Assembly: GCF_000949135.2 (NCBI RefSeq)
Contig: NZ_JTAN02000010.1
Span: forward strand, 248,001-312,000
DNA length: 64,000 bases
Origin: Burkholderia sp. USMB20
GTDB lineage: Bacteria; Pseudomonadota; Gammaproteobacteria; Burkholderiales; Burkholderiaceae
Direction of reading: 5' to 3'
The position numbers and the translations under genes were made by a program. The notes beneath the pieces were generated by a model. The model saw nothing but the letters and a program-made list of their open reading frames with translations. It ran no database searches and had not been told where the DNA came from. Below, piece by piece: positions 46,166-54,417 of the stretch; positions within the stretch are counted from its first letter, which is position 1, and every line of letters begins with the position of its first letter.

Positions 46166-46957
46166 ATGGATCTCGACGGCGCCAGCCGCAATCTCACCGT
46201 CGCCGCGCTGCTCACGCTGTCCGGCGGCTATCTCGACGCGTACACGTACGTCGGTCACGGCCACGTGTTCGCGAACACGATGACCGGCAACGTCGCGCTG
46301 CTCGGCATCAACGTGTCGGCCGGCGAATGGGCGGCCGCGCTGCATCACGTGCCGCCGCTCGGCGGTTTCGTGGTCGCGGTGTTCGTCGCGCACCTGCTCG
46401 GTCTCGCCGCGCAGCGCGGCTGGATGCGGCACACCGCGTTCGCGAGCCTGATCGTCGAGATCGCGTTTCTCGGCGTCGCCGCGAGCGGGCTCGTCGGCGC
46501 GTCGAGCGCGTGGCTGATTCCGGGGATCTCGTTCGTCGCGACGCTGCAGACGCTGTCGTTTACTCATCTCGAGGAACTGTCGTACACGTCGGTGATGACG
46601 ACCGGCAACCTGCGGCGCGCCGCGCAGAAGCTGTTCGTCGGGCTGATTCCCCGCTACGACGCGGGCGCGCTGCACGATTCGGCGCTGCTTGCGACGATCA
46701 GCTTCTGCTTCCTGGCCGGCGCGGTGGTCGGCGGCCTCGTGACGCGGCTCGTGCCGGACGTCGCGCTGTGGGGCGCCGTGTTGTTGCTCGCCGGTGCGTT
46801 CGCGGAGATCGTGCGGCGGGCGCGGCGGCGCGCGGGCGGTGGGCGCGACAGTGGCGATGGGGCGGCCGGCAACGGGGGCGCCGAAGTTCGCGGCAGCAAC
46901 GGCAGTAACGGCAGTAACGGCAGCAACCCCGACGGCGGGACGCCGCGGCCGGCCTGA
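46166..46957 (+). CDS. DUF1275 family membrane protein (YoaK-like)
   Basis: 263 residues from ATG at 46166 with the ribosome site GGGAGG; the TTG one codon earlier is less likely. Six predicted membrane helices. LLTLSGGYLDAYTYVGHGHVFANTMTGNVALLGI is the DUF1275 signature, repeated in part as SYTSVMTTGNLRRAAQ. Function unknown; inner membrane. The C-terminal tail has an Asn-Gly-Ser repeat encoded by 9-bp tandem units, unlike the rest of the protein. Confidence 0.87.
   Translation: MDLDGASRNLTVAALLTLSGGYLDAYTYVGHGHVFANTMTGNVALLGINVSAGEWAAALHHVPPLGGFVVAVFVAHLLGLAAQRGWMRHTAFASLIVEIAFLGVAASGLVGASSAWLIPGISFVATLQTLSFTHLEELSYTSVMTTGNLRRAAQKLFVGLIPRYDAGALHDSALLATISFCFLAGAVVGGLVTRLVPDVALWGAVLLLAGAFAEIVRRARRRAGGGRDSGDGAAGNGGAEVRGSNGSNGSNGSNPDGGTPRPA
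46892..46927 (+). repeat. Four 9-bp tandem units at the 3' end of the DUF1275 gene
   Basis: ggcagyaac x4, encoding (Gly-Ser-Asn)4 in the cytoplasmic or periplasmic tail. Units 2 and 3 are identical, as are 1 and 4. Confidence 0.85.
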
Positions 46958-47317
46958 CGCGCGCAGGGGCCGCCGCCATGCGGCCGGCCGGTCCGCCGCG
47001 CGACCGAATCACCGGCTCATTGCGGCACCATCCGCCACGCTGCCCCAGCGCAACCCGTTGCTCCGGCCGCGCCTTACAGCGCCAGCCTTCGTCCCGCCAT
47101 CGCCGCGACCCGCATCCGTCGCGCGACAGGCAAGCCCGGCGCGGGAAACGTTGTTCCAGGGCGACAATCGCGCGCGACCGCGCGTTTCAATTTCTTTCAG
47201 CGTGCGCACTGGTCTTATGATTCAGCCCACATCGCGCGCGCCATGAGCGTCCGCGATCGCCACCCGGCTGCGCACGCGGCCGGCCATGAATGGAGACACC
47301 TACAAAAAGGAAAGCTC
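46958..47317 (+). other. Upstream region of the porin gene
   Basis: 360 bases without a recognisable gene between the DUF1275 gene and the porin start. It presumably contains the porin promoter in the less GC-rich stretch 47170-47230, but I cannot name a convincing -35/-10 pair. AAAAAGGAAAG before ATG 47318 is the ribosome site. Confidence 0.5.
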
Positions 47318-48439
47318 ATGAAGCAGACCACCCGGCTCGCAGCCATCGCAGGGGGCGCAGTGCTGGCCTTCGCCAGCCAGTACGCAGCAGCACAAAGCTC
47401 GGTCACGCTGTGGGGCGTCGCCGACGTCAGCGTTCGCTACCTGACCAACGCGAACGCCAAGAACGACGGCCTGCTGTCGATGTCCAACGGCGCGATCACC
47501 AACAGCCGCTTCGGCATCTACGGCACGGAAGACCTCGGCAGCGGCCTGAAGGCCGTGTTCAAGCTCGAAAGCGGCGTGAACCTGCAGAACGGCGCATTCG
47601 CCGACAGCGGCCGCCTGTTCAACCGTGCGGCATACGTCGGCCTGGACAGCCCGTACGGCACGGTGACCCTCGGCCGCCAGAAGACGCCGCTGTTCGACCT
47701 GCTGTCGGACACCTACGATCCGCTGACGGTCGGCAACTACCTCGAAAATGCCTGGCTGCCGGTCGCACTCGGCGGCGGCCTGTATGCGGACAACCAGATC
47801 AAGTACACGGGCACGTTCGCGGGCCTGACCGCGAAGGCGATGTACTCGACGGGCACCAACTACGAATCGACCGGCGCGGGCGGCTTCTCGGGCCAGATCC
47901 CGGGCTCGCTCGGCAAGGGCAATGCATGGGGCGTGTCGCTGTCGTACGTGACGGGCCCGCTCAGCATCGCGGCCGGCGCGCAGCAGAACAGCGACAACTC
48001 CGCACGCAAGCAGACGATCTACCACGCGAACGTCGTGTATGCGTTCAGCAAGGCGAAGATCTATGCGGGCTACCTGCGCTCGAAGGACGACACCGGTTTC
48101 GTCGACAGCCTGCTCGCGCAGCAGTCGATCCCGGTCGCGAAGGGCACGGGCCGGATCGACGACGGTCCGTTCGCGGGCGTGAGCTGGCAGGTCAGCACGC
48201 CGCTGACGCTGACGGGCGCGTTCTACTACGACCACATGCGCAACGCGATGACCGCGAACGGCACGCTCGCGAGCGGCAACCGCTACGCGATCGTCGGCAT
48301 CGCCGAATACGCGCTCAGCAAGCGCACGGAAGTCTACGGCACGGTCGACTTCAACAAGACGAACGGCGCGGCGAACGTCGAGCTGCCGGGTCGCAGCAAC
48401 CAGACCGGCATCGCGATCGGCCTGCGCAATATCTTCTGA
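47318..48439 (+). CDS. Gram-negative trimeric porin (Neisseria/Burkholderia type)
   Basis: 373 residues from ATG at 47318. The signal peptide MKQTTRLAAIAGGAVLAFASQYAAAQ is cleaved before SSVTLWGVADVSVRY, the hallmark start of the porin_4 family. SRFGIYGTEDLGSGLKAVFKLESGVNLQNG, GRLFNRAAYVGLDSPYGTVTLGRQKTPLFDLL and the terminal GLRNIF with C-terminal Phe show a 16-strand outer-membrane barrel. General diffusion of small solutes. Strong terminator downstream; monocistronic. Confidence 0.95.
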   Translation: MKQTTRLAAIAGGAVLAFASQYAAAQSSVTLWGVADVSVRYLTNANAKNDGLLSMSNGAITNSRFGIYGTEDLGSGLKAVFKLESGVNLQNGAFADSGRLFNRAAYVGLDSPYGTVTLGRQKTPLFDLLSDTYDPLTVGNYLENAWLPVALGGGLYADNQIKYTGTFAGLTAKAMYSTGTNYESTGAGGFSGQIPGSLGKGNAWGVSLSYVTGPLSIAAGAQQNSDNSARKQTIYHANVVYAFSKAKIYAGYLRSKDDTGFVDSLLAQQSIPVAKGTGRIDDGPFAGVSWQVSTPLTLTGAFYYDHMRNAMTANGTLASGNRYAIVGIAEYALSKRTEVYGTVDFNKTNGAANVELPGRSNQTGIAIGLRNIF

Positions 48440-48484
48440 CGAAAATCGTCAACGCGTGCGCCGGCCCCGGTTCGGCGCGCATCG

Positions 48485-48515
48485 AAGAGGCTCCAGGAAG
48501 GAGCCTCTTTTTTTT
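48485..48515 (+). terminator. Rho-independent terminator of the porin gene
   Basis: GAGGCTCC / GGAGCCTC stem (48487-48494 with 48500-48507), 5-base loop, followed by eight or more T. Confidence 0.95.
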
Positions 48516-48814
48516 CGCCACGCGCCTTCCTGCGCGCAGACGACCATTCAGCGATTGCTCCATCGGGAACACGCCGCCCGTAAGGGTTCCGTCGGCATTC
48601 CAGAACATACTTTGACAGTGCGCGCGAAGCGATTCCGCTACGCTGCGTGCAGGGTCCGCCGCGTGCCGAAACGCACGCGCGGGCGTCGTTCCGGCGCGCG
48701 TTTCGCGTGCGGCCGGCCTGGTGCGTAACTTGTGTATCCGGTGATGACAAACACGGTCCGCCGGTTTTTTTTCGTGGGACGATGCGCTCACGATTTTCTT
48801 GAAAGGGGATGACG

Positions 48815-49039
48815 ATGGGTATCCTGAACACCGTGGGTGAAATCGCTGGCGCAGTGGCAGCCGTCGAGGCAGCCGAGAAGGTCGATCCGGATGCGGGCCT
48901 GCTGACCAAGGCGGCGGCGGCCGTCGCCGGCTTCAAGGGCGCCGAGGCGATCGAAGGCATGCTCGAGAAGAAGGAAGAGCAGCCGCAGCAGGCAGACGAC
49001 ACGCAGGCGACGGACGGCAGCGACACGTCGCAGGCCTGA
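48815..49039 (+). CDS. Small Ala/Glu-rich protein of unknown function
   Basis: 74 residues from ATG at 48815, favoured over ATG 48809 because the AAAGGGG ribosome site (48802-48808) needs spacing. The first 45 residues form an amphipathic Ala-rich segment (ILNTVGEIAGAVAAVEAAEKVDPDAGLLTKAAAAVAGFKGAEAIEGML) reminiscent of a membrane-associating helical hairpin; the rest is an acidic Gln/Asp/Ser tail (EEQPQQADDTQATDGSD). I do not recognise a family. It has its own terminator at 49164, so it is probably a real monocistronic gene. Confidence 0.72.
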   Translation: MGILNTVGEIAGAVAAVEAAEKVDPDAGLLTKAAAAVAGFKGAEAIEGMLEKKEEQPQQADDTQATDGSDTSQA

Positions 49040-49163
49040 GCAAGGCGGCTGGTCCCGCCGCGGGTGCGCCGTTCGCGCATCCGGGCGGACCGGTGCCGCG
49101 CGGCCGGCAGGCCGGGCATGTGGTCGATCGGTGACGCATGGCACACCCGGCAGCCGGTTTGAC

Positions 49164-49194
49164 CGGCGAGAGGCGACGTCTCTCGCCGTTTTTT
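49164..49194 (+). terminator. Terminator after the small Ala/Glu-rich gene
   Basis: Perfect 9-bp stem CGGCGAGAG / CTCTCGCCG (49164-49172 with 49180-49188), 7-base loop, then six T. Confidence 0.93.
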
Positions 49195-49283
49195 ATGGCG
49201 CGCGCGTCCTGCGCCGCCACGTTCCGCACGAATTCCCGAATCTTGCTATCGTGCCGTCATCCGAACTGCGATGAGGGCTTGCG

Positions 49284-50639
49284 ATGGATTTCGACTACGA
49301 CCTGTTCGTCATCGGGGCCGGCTCCGGCGGCGTGAGGCTCGCCCGGATGGCGGCGTCATACGGCGCGCGCGTCGGCATAGCGGAACAGGAGCAGATCGGC
49401 GGCACCTGCGTGCTGCGCGGCTGCATCCCGAAGAAGCTGCTCGTCTACGCATCGCACTATCCGCACGAACTCGAGGATGCGAAGGGCTTCGGCTGGACCT
49501 TCGGCGCCGGCACGCTCGACTGGTCCGCGCTGATCGCCGCGAAGGATCGCGAGATCAACCGGCTCAGCGACATCTACATCGACCTGCTGCGGCAATCCGG
49601 CGTCGCGATGCACGCAGGACGCGCGACCCTCGTCGACGCGCATACGGTCGCGATCGGCGAGCGCACGATCCGCGCGCGCCACATCGCGATCGCGACCGGC
49701 TCGCGGCCGGCGCTGCCGCACCGTCCCGGCATCGAGCATGCGATCACGTCGCGCGAGGCCCTGTCGCTCCCGGCGTGCCCCAAGCGCATCGCGGTGGTCG
49801 GCGGCGGCTATATCGCGGTCGAGTTCGCCGGCATCTTCAACGGCTTCGGCAGCCAGGTCGACCTGTTCTATCGCGGCGAGAAGATCCTGCGCGGCTTCGA
49901 CGACGACGTGCGCCAGTTCCTCACCGACGAAATGACGAAGCAGGGCGTCGCGATCCACGCGCGCGCAGTGGTCGAGTCGATCGCGCGCGCGGACGACGGC
50001 ACGCTCTCCGTGCACGTCGGCGACGCGCAGCACGGGCCGTACGACGCGGTGCTCTATGCGACCGGCCGCGTGCCGAACGTCGAAGGGCTCGGCCTCGAGC
50101 GCGCCGGTGTGATGCTCGACGCGCGCGGCGCGATCGCGGTCGATGCGTATTCGGCGACGTCGGTGCCTTCGATCCATGCGCTCGGCGACGTCACGTCGCG
50201 GCCGCAGCTCACGCCGGTGGCGACGCGCGACGGCGCGCTGCTCGCGCGCACGCTGTTCGGCGGCGCGCGCGTCGCGGCCGATCACGATTACGTCCCGTCG
50301 GCCGTGTTCAGCCAGCCGGAGGTCGCGACGGTCGGCCTGACCGAGGCCGATGCGCGTCGCGTGCACGGCGAAGTCGACATCTACCGCACGTCCTTCAAGG
50401 CGCTGCGCCACACGCTGTCGGGCCGCAACGAGCGCACGCTGATGAAGCTGGTGGTCGCGCGCGACAGCCAGCGCGTGATCGGCGCGCACATGGTCGGCCG
50501 CGACGCGGGCGAGATCATCCAGGGCATCGCGATCGCGATTCGCGCGGGCGCGACGAAGGCGCAATTCGACGACACGATCGGCATTCACCCGACCGCGGCC
50601 GAGGAGTTCGTGACGATGCGGCAGACGGCGGCCGACTGA
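49284..50639 (+). CDS. gorA: Glutathione-disulfide reductase
   Basis: 451 residues. FAD motif VIGAGSGGVRLARMAA, redox-active GGTCVLRGCIPKKLL (the CxxxxC pair with the R-G-C variant common in bacterial/plant-type reductases), NADPH motif VVGGGYIAVEFAGIF, FAD-contact ALGDVTSRPQLTPVA and the C-terminal GIHPTAAEEFVTM with the catalytic His-Glu pair contributed to the partner subunit. It keeps glutathione reduced in the cytoplasm. Length fits the family. Confidence 0.95.
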   Translation: MDFDYDLFVIGAGSGGVRLARMAASYGARVGIAEQEQIGGTCVLRGCIPKKLLVYASHYPHELEDAKGFGWTFGAGTLDWSALIAAKDREINRLSDIYIDLLRQSGVAMHAGRATLVDAHTVAIGERTIRARHIAIATGSRPALPHRPGIEHAITSREALSLPACPKRIAVVGGGYIAVEFAGIFNGFGSQVDLFYRGEKILRGFDDDVRQFLTDEMTKQGVAIHARAVVESIARADDGTLSVHVGDAQHGPYDAVLYATGRVPNVEGLGLERAGVMLDARGAIAVDAYSATSVPSIHALGDVTSRPQLTPVATRDGALLARTLFGGARVAADHDYVPSAVFSQPEVATVGLTEADARRVHGEVDIYRTSFKALRHTLSGRNERTLMKLVVARDSQRVIGAHMVGRDAGEIIQGIAIAIRAGATKAQFDDTIGIHPTAAEEFVTMRQTAAD

Positions 50640-51084
50640 CCGCCAGCGGCGCGCCGGCTCGCGGGCCGGCGCGGGCGTCCCGCGCACGCTCCGCTGGCGT
50701 GTGACGCACCATGGATCCGCGGCGATTTGTAAAGATCGTCAATTCTTCTAAAGAAATCCCGTCTCGATAATCAGACTTGGTATGATCGGCCAAAATCATA
50801 TACGGGGCCGATCATGCGCGATCAACAGCGCAGTAACCAGAATCACGCGGTAGCCGGCGCAAGCGGGGTCGTCGATCCATGCGCCGCGCGTTCGCGTCTC
50901 GCCGCAACACGTCCGTTGCGCGCACTTTCCCTTCGCATGCCGCCATCTCCATCGCCGTCCGGGCGATGAAGTCGCGCGCGCGCCGATGCGCGCCCCGGCC
51001 GCTTCGATCATCGCATCGACCGCCGGTTTGTCGGCAAGCCGGCGAGCCCGTTCCGGGCAATCTTTTCACGTAAGGAGACCCGCA
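50640..51084 (+). other. Upstream region of the three-lipoprotein operon
   Basis: 445 bases without a gene. Bases 50725-50820 are AT-rich and contain a perfect 10-bp dyad (50782-50791 with 50806-50815) that brackets a possible -10 region (tatacg). TAAGGAG before GTG 51085 is the ribosome site. No small reading frame is convincing. Confidence 0.55.
50782..50815. promoter_or_regulatory. Inverted repeat in the putative lipoprotein-operon promoter
   Basis: ATGATCGGCC and GGCCGATCAT, 14 bases apart (24 between centres), with an AT-rich interval. The layout fits an operator where a regulator dimer or two dimers cover the -10. There is no T tract, so it is not a terminator. Confidence 0.6.
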
Positions 51085-51762
51085 GTGAACATTCAGACAC
51101 GACGCACCGTTCTCGTGGCAGCGGCGCTCGTCGCGGCGCTGTCCGGCTGCGCGACCGAATCGTCGCGCACGCTCGACGTGCCGGCCGTGAGCAGCGCGCA
51201 GAAGCCGTACGCGGGCAAGCCCGTCGCGATCGCGGTCGGCAAGTTCGACAACCGCTCGAGCTACATGCGCGGCATCTTCTCGGACGGCATCGACCGCCTC
51301 GGCGGACAGGCGAAGACGATCCTCGTTACGCGCCTGCAGCAGAGCCGCCGCTTCAACGTGCTCGATCGCGAGAACCTCGACGAGATCAAGCAGGAAGCGG
51401 GCTTCATGAAGAAGGCGCAGGCGGTGAAGGGCGCGAACTACGTCGTGACCGGCGACGTGACCGAGTTCGGCCGCAAGGACGTCGGCGATCACCAGCTGTT
51501 CGGCATTCTCGGCCGCGGCAAGACGCAAGTCGCGTACGCGAAGGTCAACCTGAACATCGTCGACACGACGACGTCGGAAGTCGTCGCGTCGAGCCAGGGC
51601 GCGGGCGAGTTCAGCCTGTCGAACCGCGAAGTGATCGGCTTCGGCGGCACGGCCGGTTACGACTCGACGCTCAACGGCAAGGTGCTGGACCTCGCGATCC
51701 AGGAGGCCGTGAATCATCTCGTCGACCAGGTCGACGCGGGCACGCTGAAGGTGCCGCAATAG
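51085..51762 (+). CDS. CsgG/HfaB-family lipoprotein
   Basis: 225 residues starting at GTG 51085 with TAAGGAG upstream. The lipobox VAALSGCAT gives an acylated Cys near residue 21. VAIAVGKFDNRSSYMRGIFSDGIDRLGGQAKTILVTRLQQSRRFNVLDRENLDEIKQEA is the CsgG fold core; YVVTGDVTEFGRKD and the Gly-rich later strands are also present. CsgG forms the outer-membrane curli secretion pore, but there are no csgA/B genes here and the family is broad, so a pore role is an inference. It leads a three-gene operon. Confidence 0.87.
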   Translation: MNIQTRRTVLVAAALVAALSGCATESSRTLDVPAVSSAQKPYAGKPVAIAVGKFDNRSSYMRGIFSDGIDRLGGQAKTILVTRLQQSRRFNVLDRENLDEIKQEAGFMKKAQAVKGANYVVTGDVTEFGRKDVGDHQLFGILGRGKTQVAYAKVNLNIVDTTTSEVVASSQGAGEFSLSNREVIGFGGTAGYDSTLNGKVLDLAIQEAVNHLVDQVDAGTLKVPQ

Positions 51763-51817
51763 GCGCCGTGCGCAGTTCGGCGCGACGAATCATTCATCAA
51801 CCAGAAGAGACAAGACC

Positions 51818-52258
51818 ATGAAACGGGGAATCTGGCTGCCGGCGACGGCGGCCGTCATGCTGCTCGCGGGCTGCGCGGCGCCGACCACGCCGCCGCTCTA
51901 TCAATGGAACGGCTATCAGCCGCAGGTGTACGAATACTTCAAGGGGCAGAAGTCCCCGCAGGAGCAGATCGACGCGCTCGAAAAAGCGCTGCAGGAGATC
52001 CGCGCGAAGGGCAAGACGCCGCCGCCGGGCTTCCATGCGCATCTCGGGATGCTCTACGCGAGCGTCGGCAGCGAACAGCAGGCCGGGCAGGAATTCCAGG
52101 CCGAGAAGGCGCTCTTTCCGGAATCCGCGTCGTTCATGGATTTCCTGATGAAGAAGAAAGCCGGCGATGCGAAGGCCGCGAAGGCCGCGAATCCGTCGGC
52201 TGCCGGCCAGACGATCGCCGGCCAGAAGAATGCCGATCCGACTCCCGCCAAACAGTGA
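51818..52258 (+). CDS. DUF4810-type lipoprotein
   Basis: 146 residues. The signal peptide ends in the lipobox VMLLAGCAAP. The mature part begins YQWNGYQPQVYEYFKG, a DUF4810-like motif, followed by helical segments with TPR-like features (GFHAHLGMLYASVGSEQQAGQEFQAEKALFPES) and an Ala/Lys tail. It is the second member of the CsgG-DUF4810-GNA1162 trio. Function unknown; probably a periplasm-facing envelope adaptor. Confidence 0.82.
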   Translation: MKRGIWLPATAAVMLLAGCAAPTTPPLYQWNGYQPQVYEYFKGQKSPQEQIDALEKALQEIRAKGKTPPPGFHAHLGMLYASVGSEQQAGQEFQAEKALFPESASFMDFLMKKKAGDAKAAKAANPSAAGQTIAGQKNADPTPAKQ

Positions 52259-52268
52259 CGTGCCTGCC

Positions 52269-52943
52269 ATGATCAAGACACTTTCATTCAAGCTGCTGTC
52301 CGTGCTGTCGATCGTCGCGCTGTTGAGCGCGTGCGCGCAGCCCGTCAAACGCCCCGACTACACGGCCTTCAAGAAGAGCCAGCCGCGCTCGATCCTCGTG
52401 CTGCCGCCGCTCAACGAGACGACCGATGTCGGCGCGACCTACGGCGTGCTGTCGCAGATGACGCAGCCGCTGGCCGAGTCGGGCTACTACGTGGTGCCGG
52501 TCGCGGTGATGGACGAGACGTTCAAGCAGAACGGCCTCACGAACGCCGCGGAAATCCAGGGCACGTCGCCGGCGAAGCTGCGCGAAATCTTCGGCGCGGA
52601 CGCCGCGCTGTACGCGAAGATCACGCAATACGGCTCCGTCTACCAGGTGGTGGACAGCACGACGGTGGTCGCGGCGTCGGCGAAGCTCGTCGACCTGAAG
52701 ACCGGCGACGTGCTGTGGCAGGGCGAGGGCCGTGCGACCGGCAAGGAAGTCGGCAACAACATGAGCGTCAACGCGTTCGGGGTCGTCGGCATGCTGGTGC
52801 AGGCGGCCGTCAAGCAGGTCGCGCATTCGCTGACCGACGAAGCGCACGATGTGGCCGGTTTGACGAGCAGCAGGCTGCTGTCCGCGGGGCCGCCGAACGG
52901 GCTGCTGTACGGGCCGCGTTCGCCGAAGTACGGGACCGACTGA
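52269..52943 (+). CDS. GNA1162/DUF799-family lipoprotein
   Basis: 224 residues from ATG at 52269. The lipobox IVALLSACAQ gives an acylated Cys. SILVLPPLNETTDVGATYGVLSQMTQPLAESGYYVVPVAVMDETFKQNG is the family core; the meningococcal homologue GNA1162 is a surface-associated vaccine-candidate lipoprotein whose fold resembles TolB/CsgG-type anticodon-like domains. It lies 10 bases after the DUF4810 gene, clearly the same operon, followed by a bidirectional terminator at 53023. Confidence 0.86.
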   Translation: MIKTLSFKLLSVLSIVALLSACAQPVKRPDYTAFKKSQPRSILVLPPLNETTDVGATYGVLSQMTQPLAESGYYVVPVAVMDETFKQNGLTNAAEIQGTSPAKLREIFGADAALYAKITQYGSVYQVVDSTTVVAASAKLVDLKTGDVLWQGEGRATGKEVGNNMSVNAFGVVGMLVQAAVKQVAHSLTDEAHDVAGLTSSRLLSAGPPNGLLYGPRSPKYGTD

Positions 52944-53022
52944 CCGGCGCGCGGACCACGGCTTCGGCGCGTCGGGCAGGCAAGGTCGCCTGCATGCCGT
53001 GCCGAAGCCGCGAGATTCGATG

Positions 53023-53049
53023 AAACGGCCGCGCTTGCGCGGCCGTTTT
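53023..53049. terminator. Bidirectional terminator between the lipoprotein operon and the oxidase genes
   Basis: AAACGGCCGCGC / GCGCGGCCGTTT (53023-53034 with 53037-53048), two-base loop, T runs on both strands. It serves the convergent genes ending at 52943 (plus) and 53091 (minus). Confidence 0.9.
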
Positions 53050-53090
53050 GCGTGGCCGGTACGTCGCGTGCGTCGTGCCGGCGCCGCCGC

Positions 53091-54392
53091 TCAATGCATG
53101 CCGAACGCGTCGAGCAGCCGGTACCAGCTCATCGCGAGCACCAGCGCCGGCGTGCGCAGCGTCGCGCCGCCGGGGAAGTCGCGATGCCGGATCTTGCCGA
53201 ACAGGTCGAAGCGGCTCGCCTGGCCGTCGATCGCCTCGGCGATCAGCTTGCCCGCGAGCGCGGTCGTGTTCACGCCGTGCCCCGAGAAACCCTGCGCGAA
53301 ATACAGCGTCGGCGCGACGCGCCCGAAGTGCGGCGCGCGGTTCATCGTGATGTCGACGAAGCCGCCCCATGCGTAGTCGACCTTCACGTCCGCGAGCTGC
53401 GGGAACGTCTTCAGCATGTCCGCGCGCATCGCGTCGGCGAGATTGCGCGGCGGCCGCGTCGAATAGCTGACCTTGCCGCCCCACACGAGCCGCGTGTCGG
53501 GCGCCGGCCGGAAATAGTCGAGCACGAAGCGGCTGTCGCAGACCGCCGCGCGCGCGGGCATCAGCGCGGCGGCGCGCGCCGCGCCGAGCGGCTCGGTCGC
53601 GATCACGTAGGTGCCGACCGGCATGATCTTCTTCGACAGCGCGGGCGCGAGCGTGCCGACGTACGTGTTGCACGCGAGCACCACGAAGCGCGCGCGCACC
53701 TCTCCCTGGCCGGTCTCGACGACGTGGCCGCCCGACACGTCGCGCACGCGCGTCACGCAGCTGTCCTCGTGGATCCGCACGCCCGCGTCGGCGGCCGCGC
53801 GCGCGAGCCCGAGCGTGTAGTTCAGCGGATGCAGGTGGCCGCTGTCGGGGTCGTACAGGCCGCCGCGATAGCGCGCCGATTGCACGTAGTCGCCGAGTTC
53901 GTCCGCTTCGACGAAATGCAAGCGGTCGTAACCGAAGCGCTTCGCGGCCTCGTCGCGCCAGCGTTTCAGCGCATCCGCGTCGCGCTCGGTGTTCGCGGCG
54001 GTCAGGTAGCCGGGCACGAGCGCGCAGTCGATGTCGTGCTTCGCGATGCGCGACTTCACGAGCGACAGCGTTTCGAGCCCCATGTCCCAGATCCGCTTCA
54101 CGTCGCCTTCCGGCATGAAGTTGCCGAACGTGTCGATGTCGCATGCAAAGCCGCCGATCAGCTGGCCGCCGTTGCGCCCGCTCGCCGCCCATCCGACCCG
54201 CGACGCCTCGAGCACGGTCACCGAATGGCCGCGCTCGGCGAGGTTGAGCGCGGCGGACAAGCCGGTGAGGCCCGCGCCGATCACGCACACGTCGGCGTCG
54301 GTCGCGCCGGCGAGCGGCGCATGGCGGGTCGTATCGTTGGCGGTCGCCGCGTAGTACGACGCGACGTGCGGCTGGTTGGCGAATGTCTGCAT
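53091..54392 (-). CDS. FAD-dependent amine oxidase, gamma-glutamylputrescine oxidase-like (A)
   Basis: 433 residues. The FAD motif VIGAGLTGLSAALNLAERGHSVTVLEASRVGWAASGRNGGQ is the DAO/PuuB/OrdL type; the C-terminal FAQGFSGHGVNTTALAGKLIAEAI completes the flavin site. PuuB oxidises gamma-glutamylputrescine in putrescine breakdown, which fits the PotGHI-like transporter genes upstream in the same direction. The paralogue at 63402 on the plus strand starts with the same SYYA.TAND pattern, so A is the mirror copy of that gene. Confidence 0.88.
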   Translation of the reverse strand: MQTFANQPHVASYYAATANDTTRHAPLAGATDADVCVIGAGLTGLSAALNLAERGHSVTVLEASRVGWAASGRNGGQLIGGFACDIDTFGNFMPEGDVKRIWDMGLETLSLVKSRIAKHDIDCALVPGYLTAANTERDADALKRWRDEAAKRFGYDRLHFVEADELGDYVQSARYRGGLYDPDSGHLHPLNYTLGLARAAADAGVRIHEDSCVTRVRDVSGGHVVETGQGEVRARFVVLACNTYVGTLAPALSKKIMPVGTYVIATEPLGAARAAALMPARAAVCDSRFVLDYFRPAPDTRLVWGGKVSYSTRPPRNLADAMRADMLKTFPQLADVKVDYAWGGFVDITMNRAPHFGRVAPTLYFAQGFSGHGVNTTALAGKLIAEAIDGQASRFDLFGKIRHRDFPGGATLRTPALVLAMSWYRLLDAFGMH

Positions 54393-54417
54393 GATCAGGA
54401 AAACGAATGAAGGGGGC

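Noticed and set aside
51085-51762. Curli (csg) secretion locus
   Set aside because: Only a CsgG-fold lipoprotein is present; there are no csgA, B, E or F genes. The neighbours are DUF4810 and GNA1162 types.
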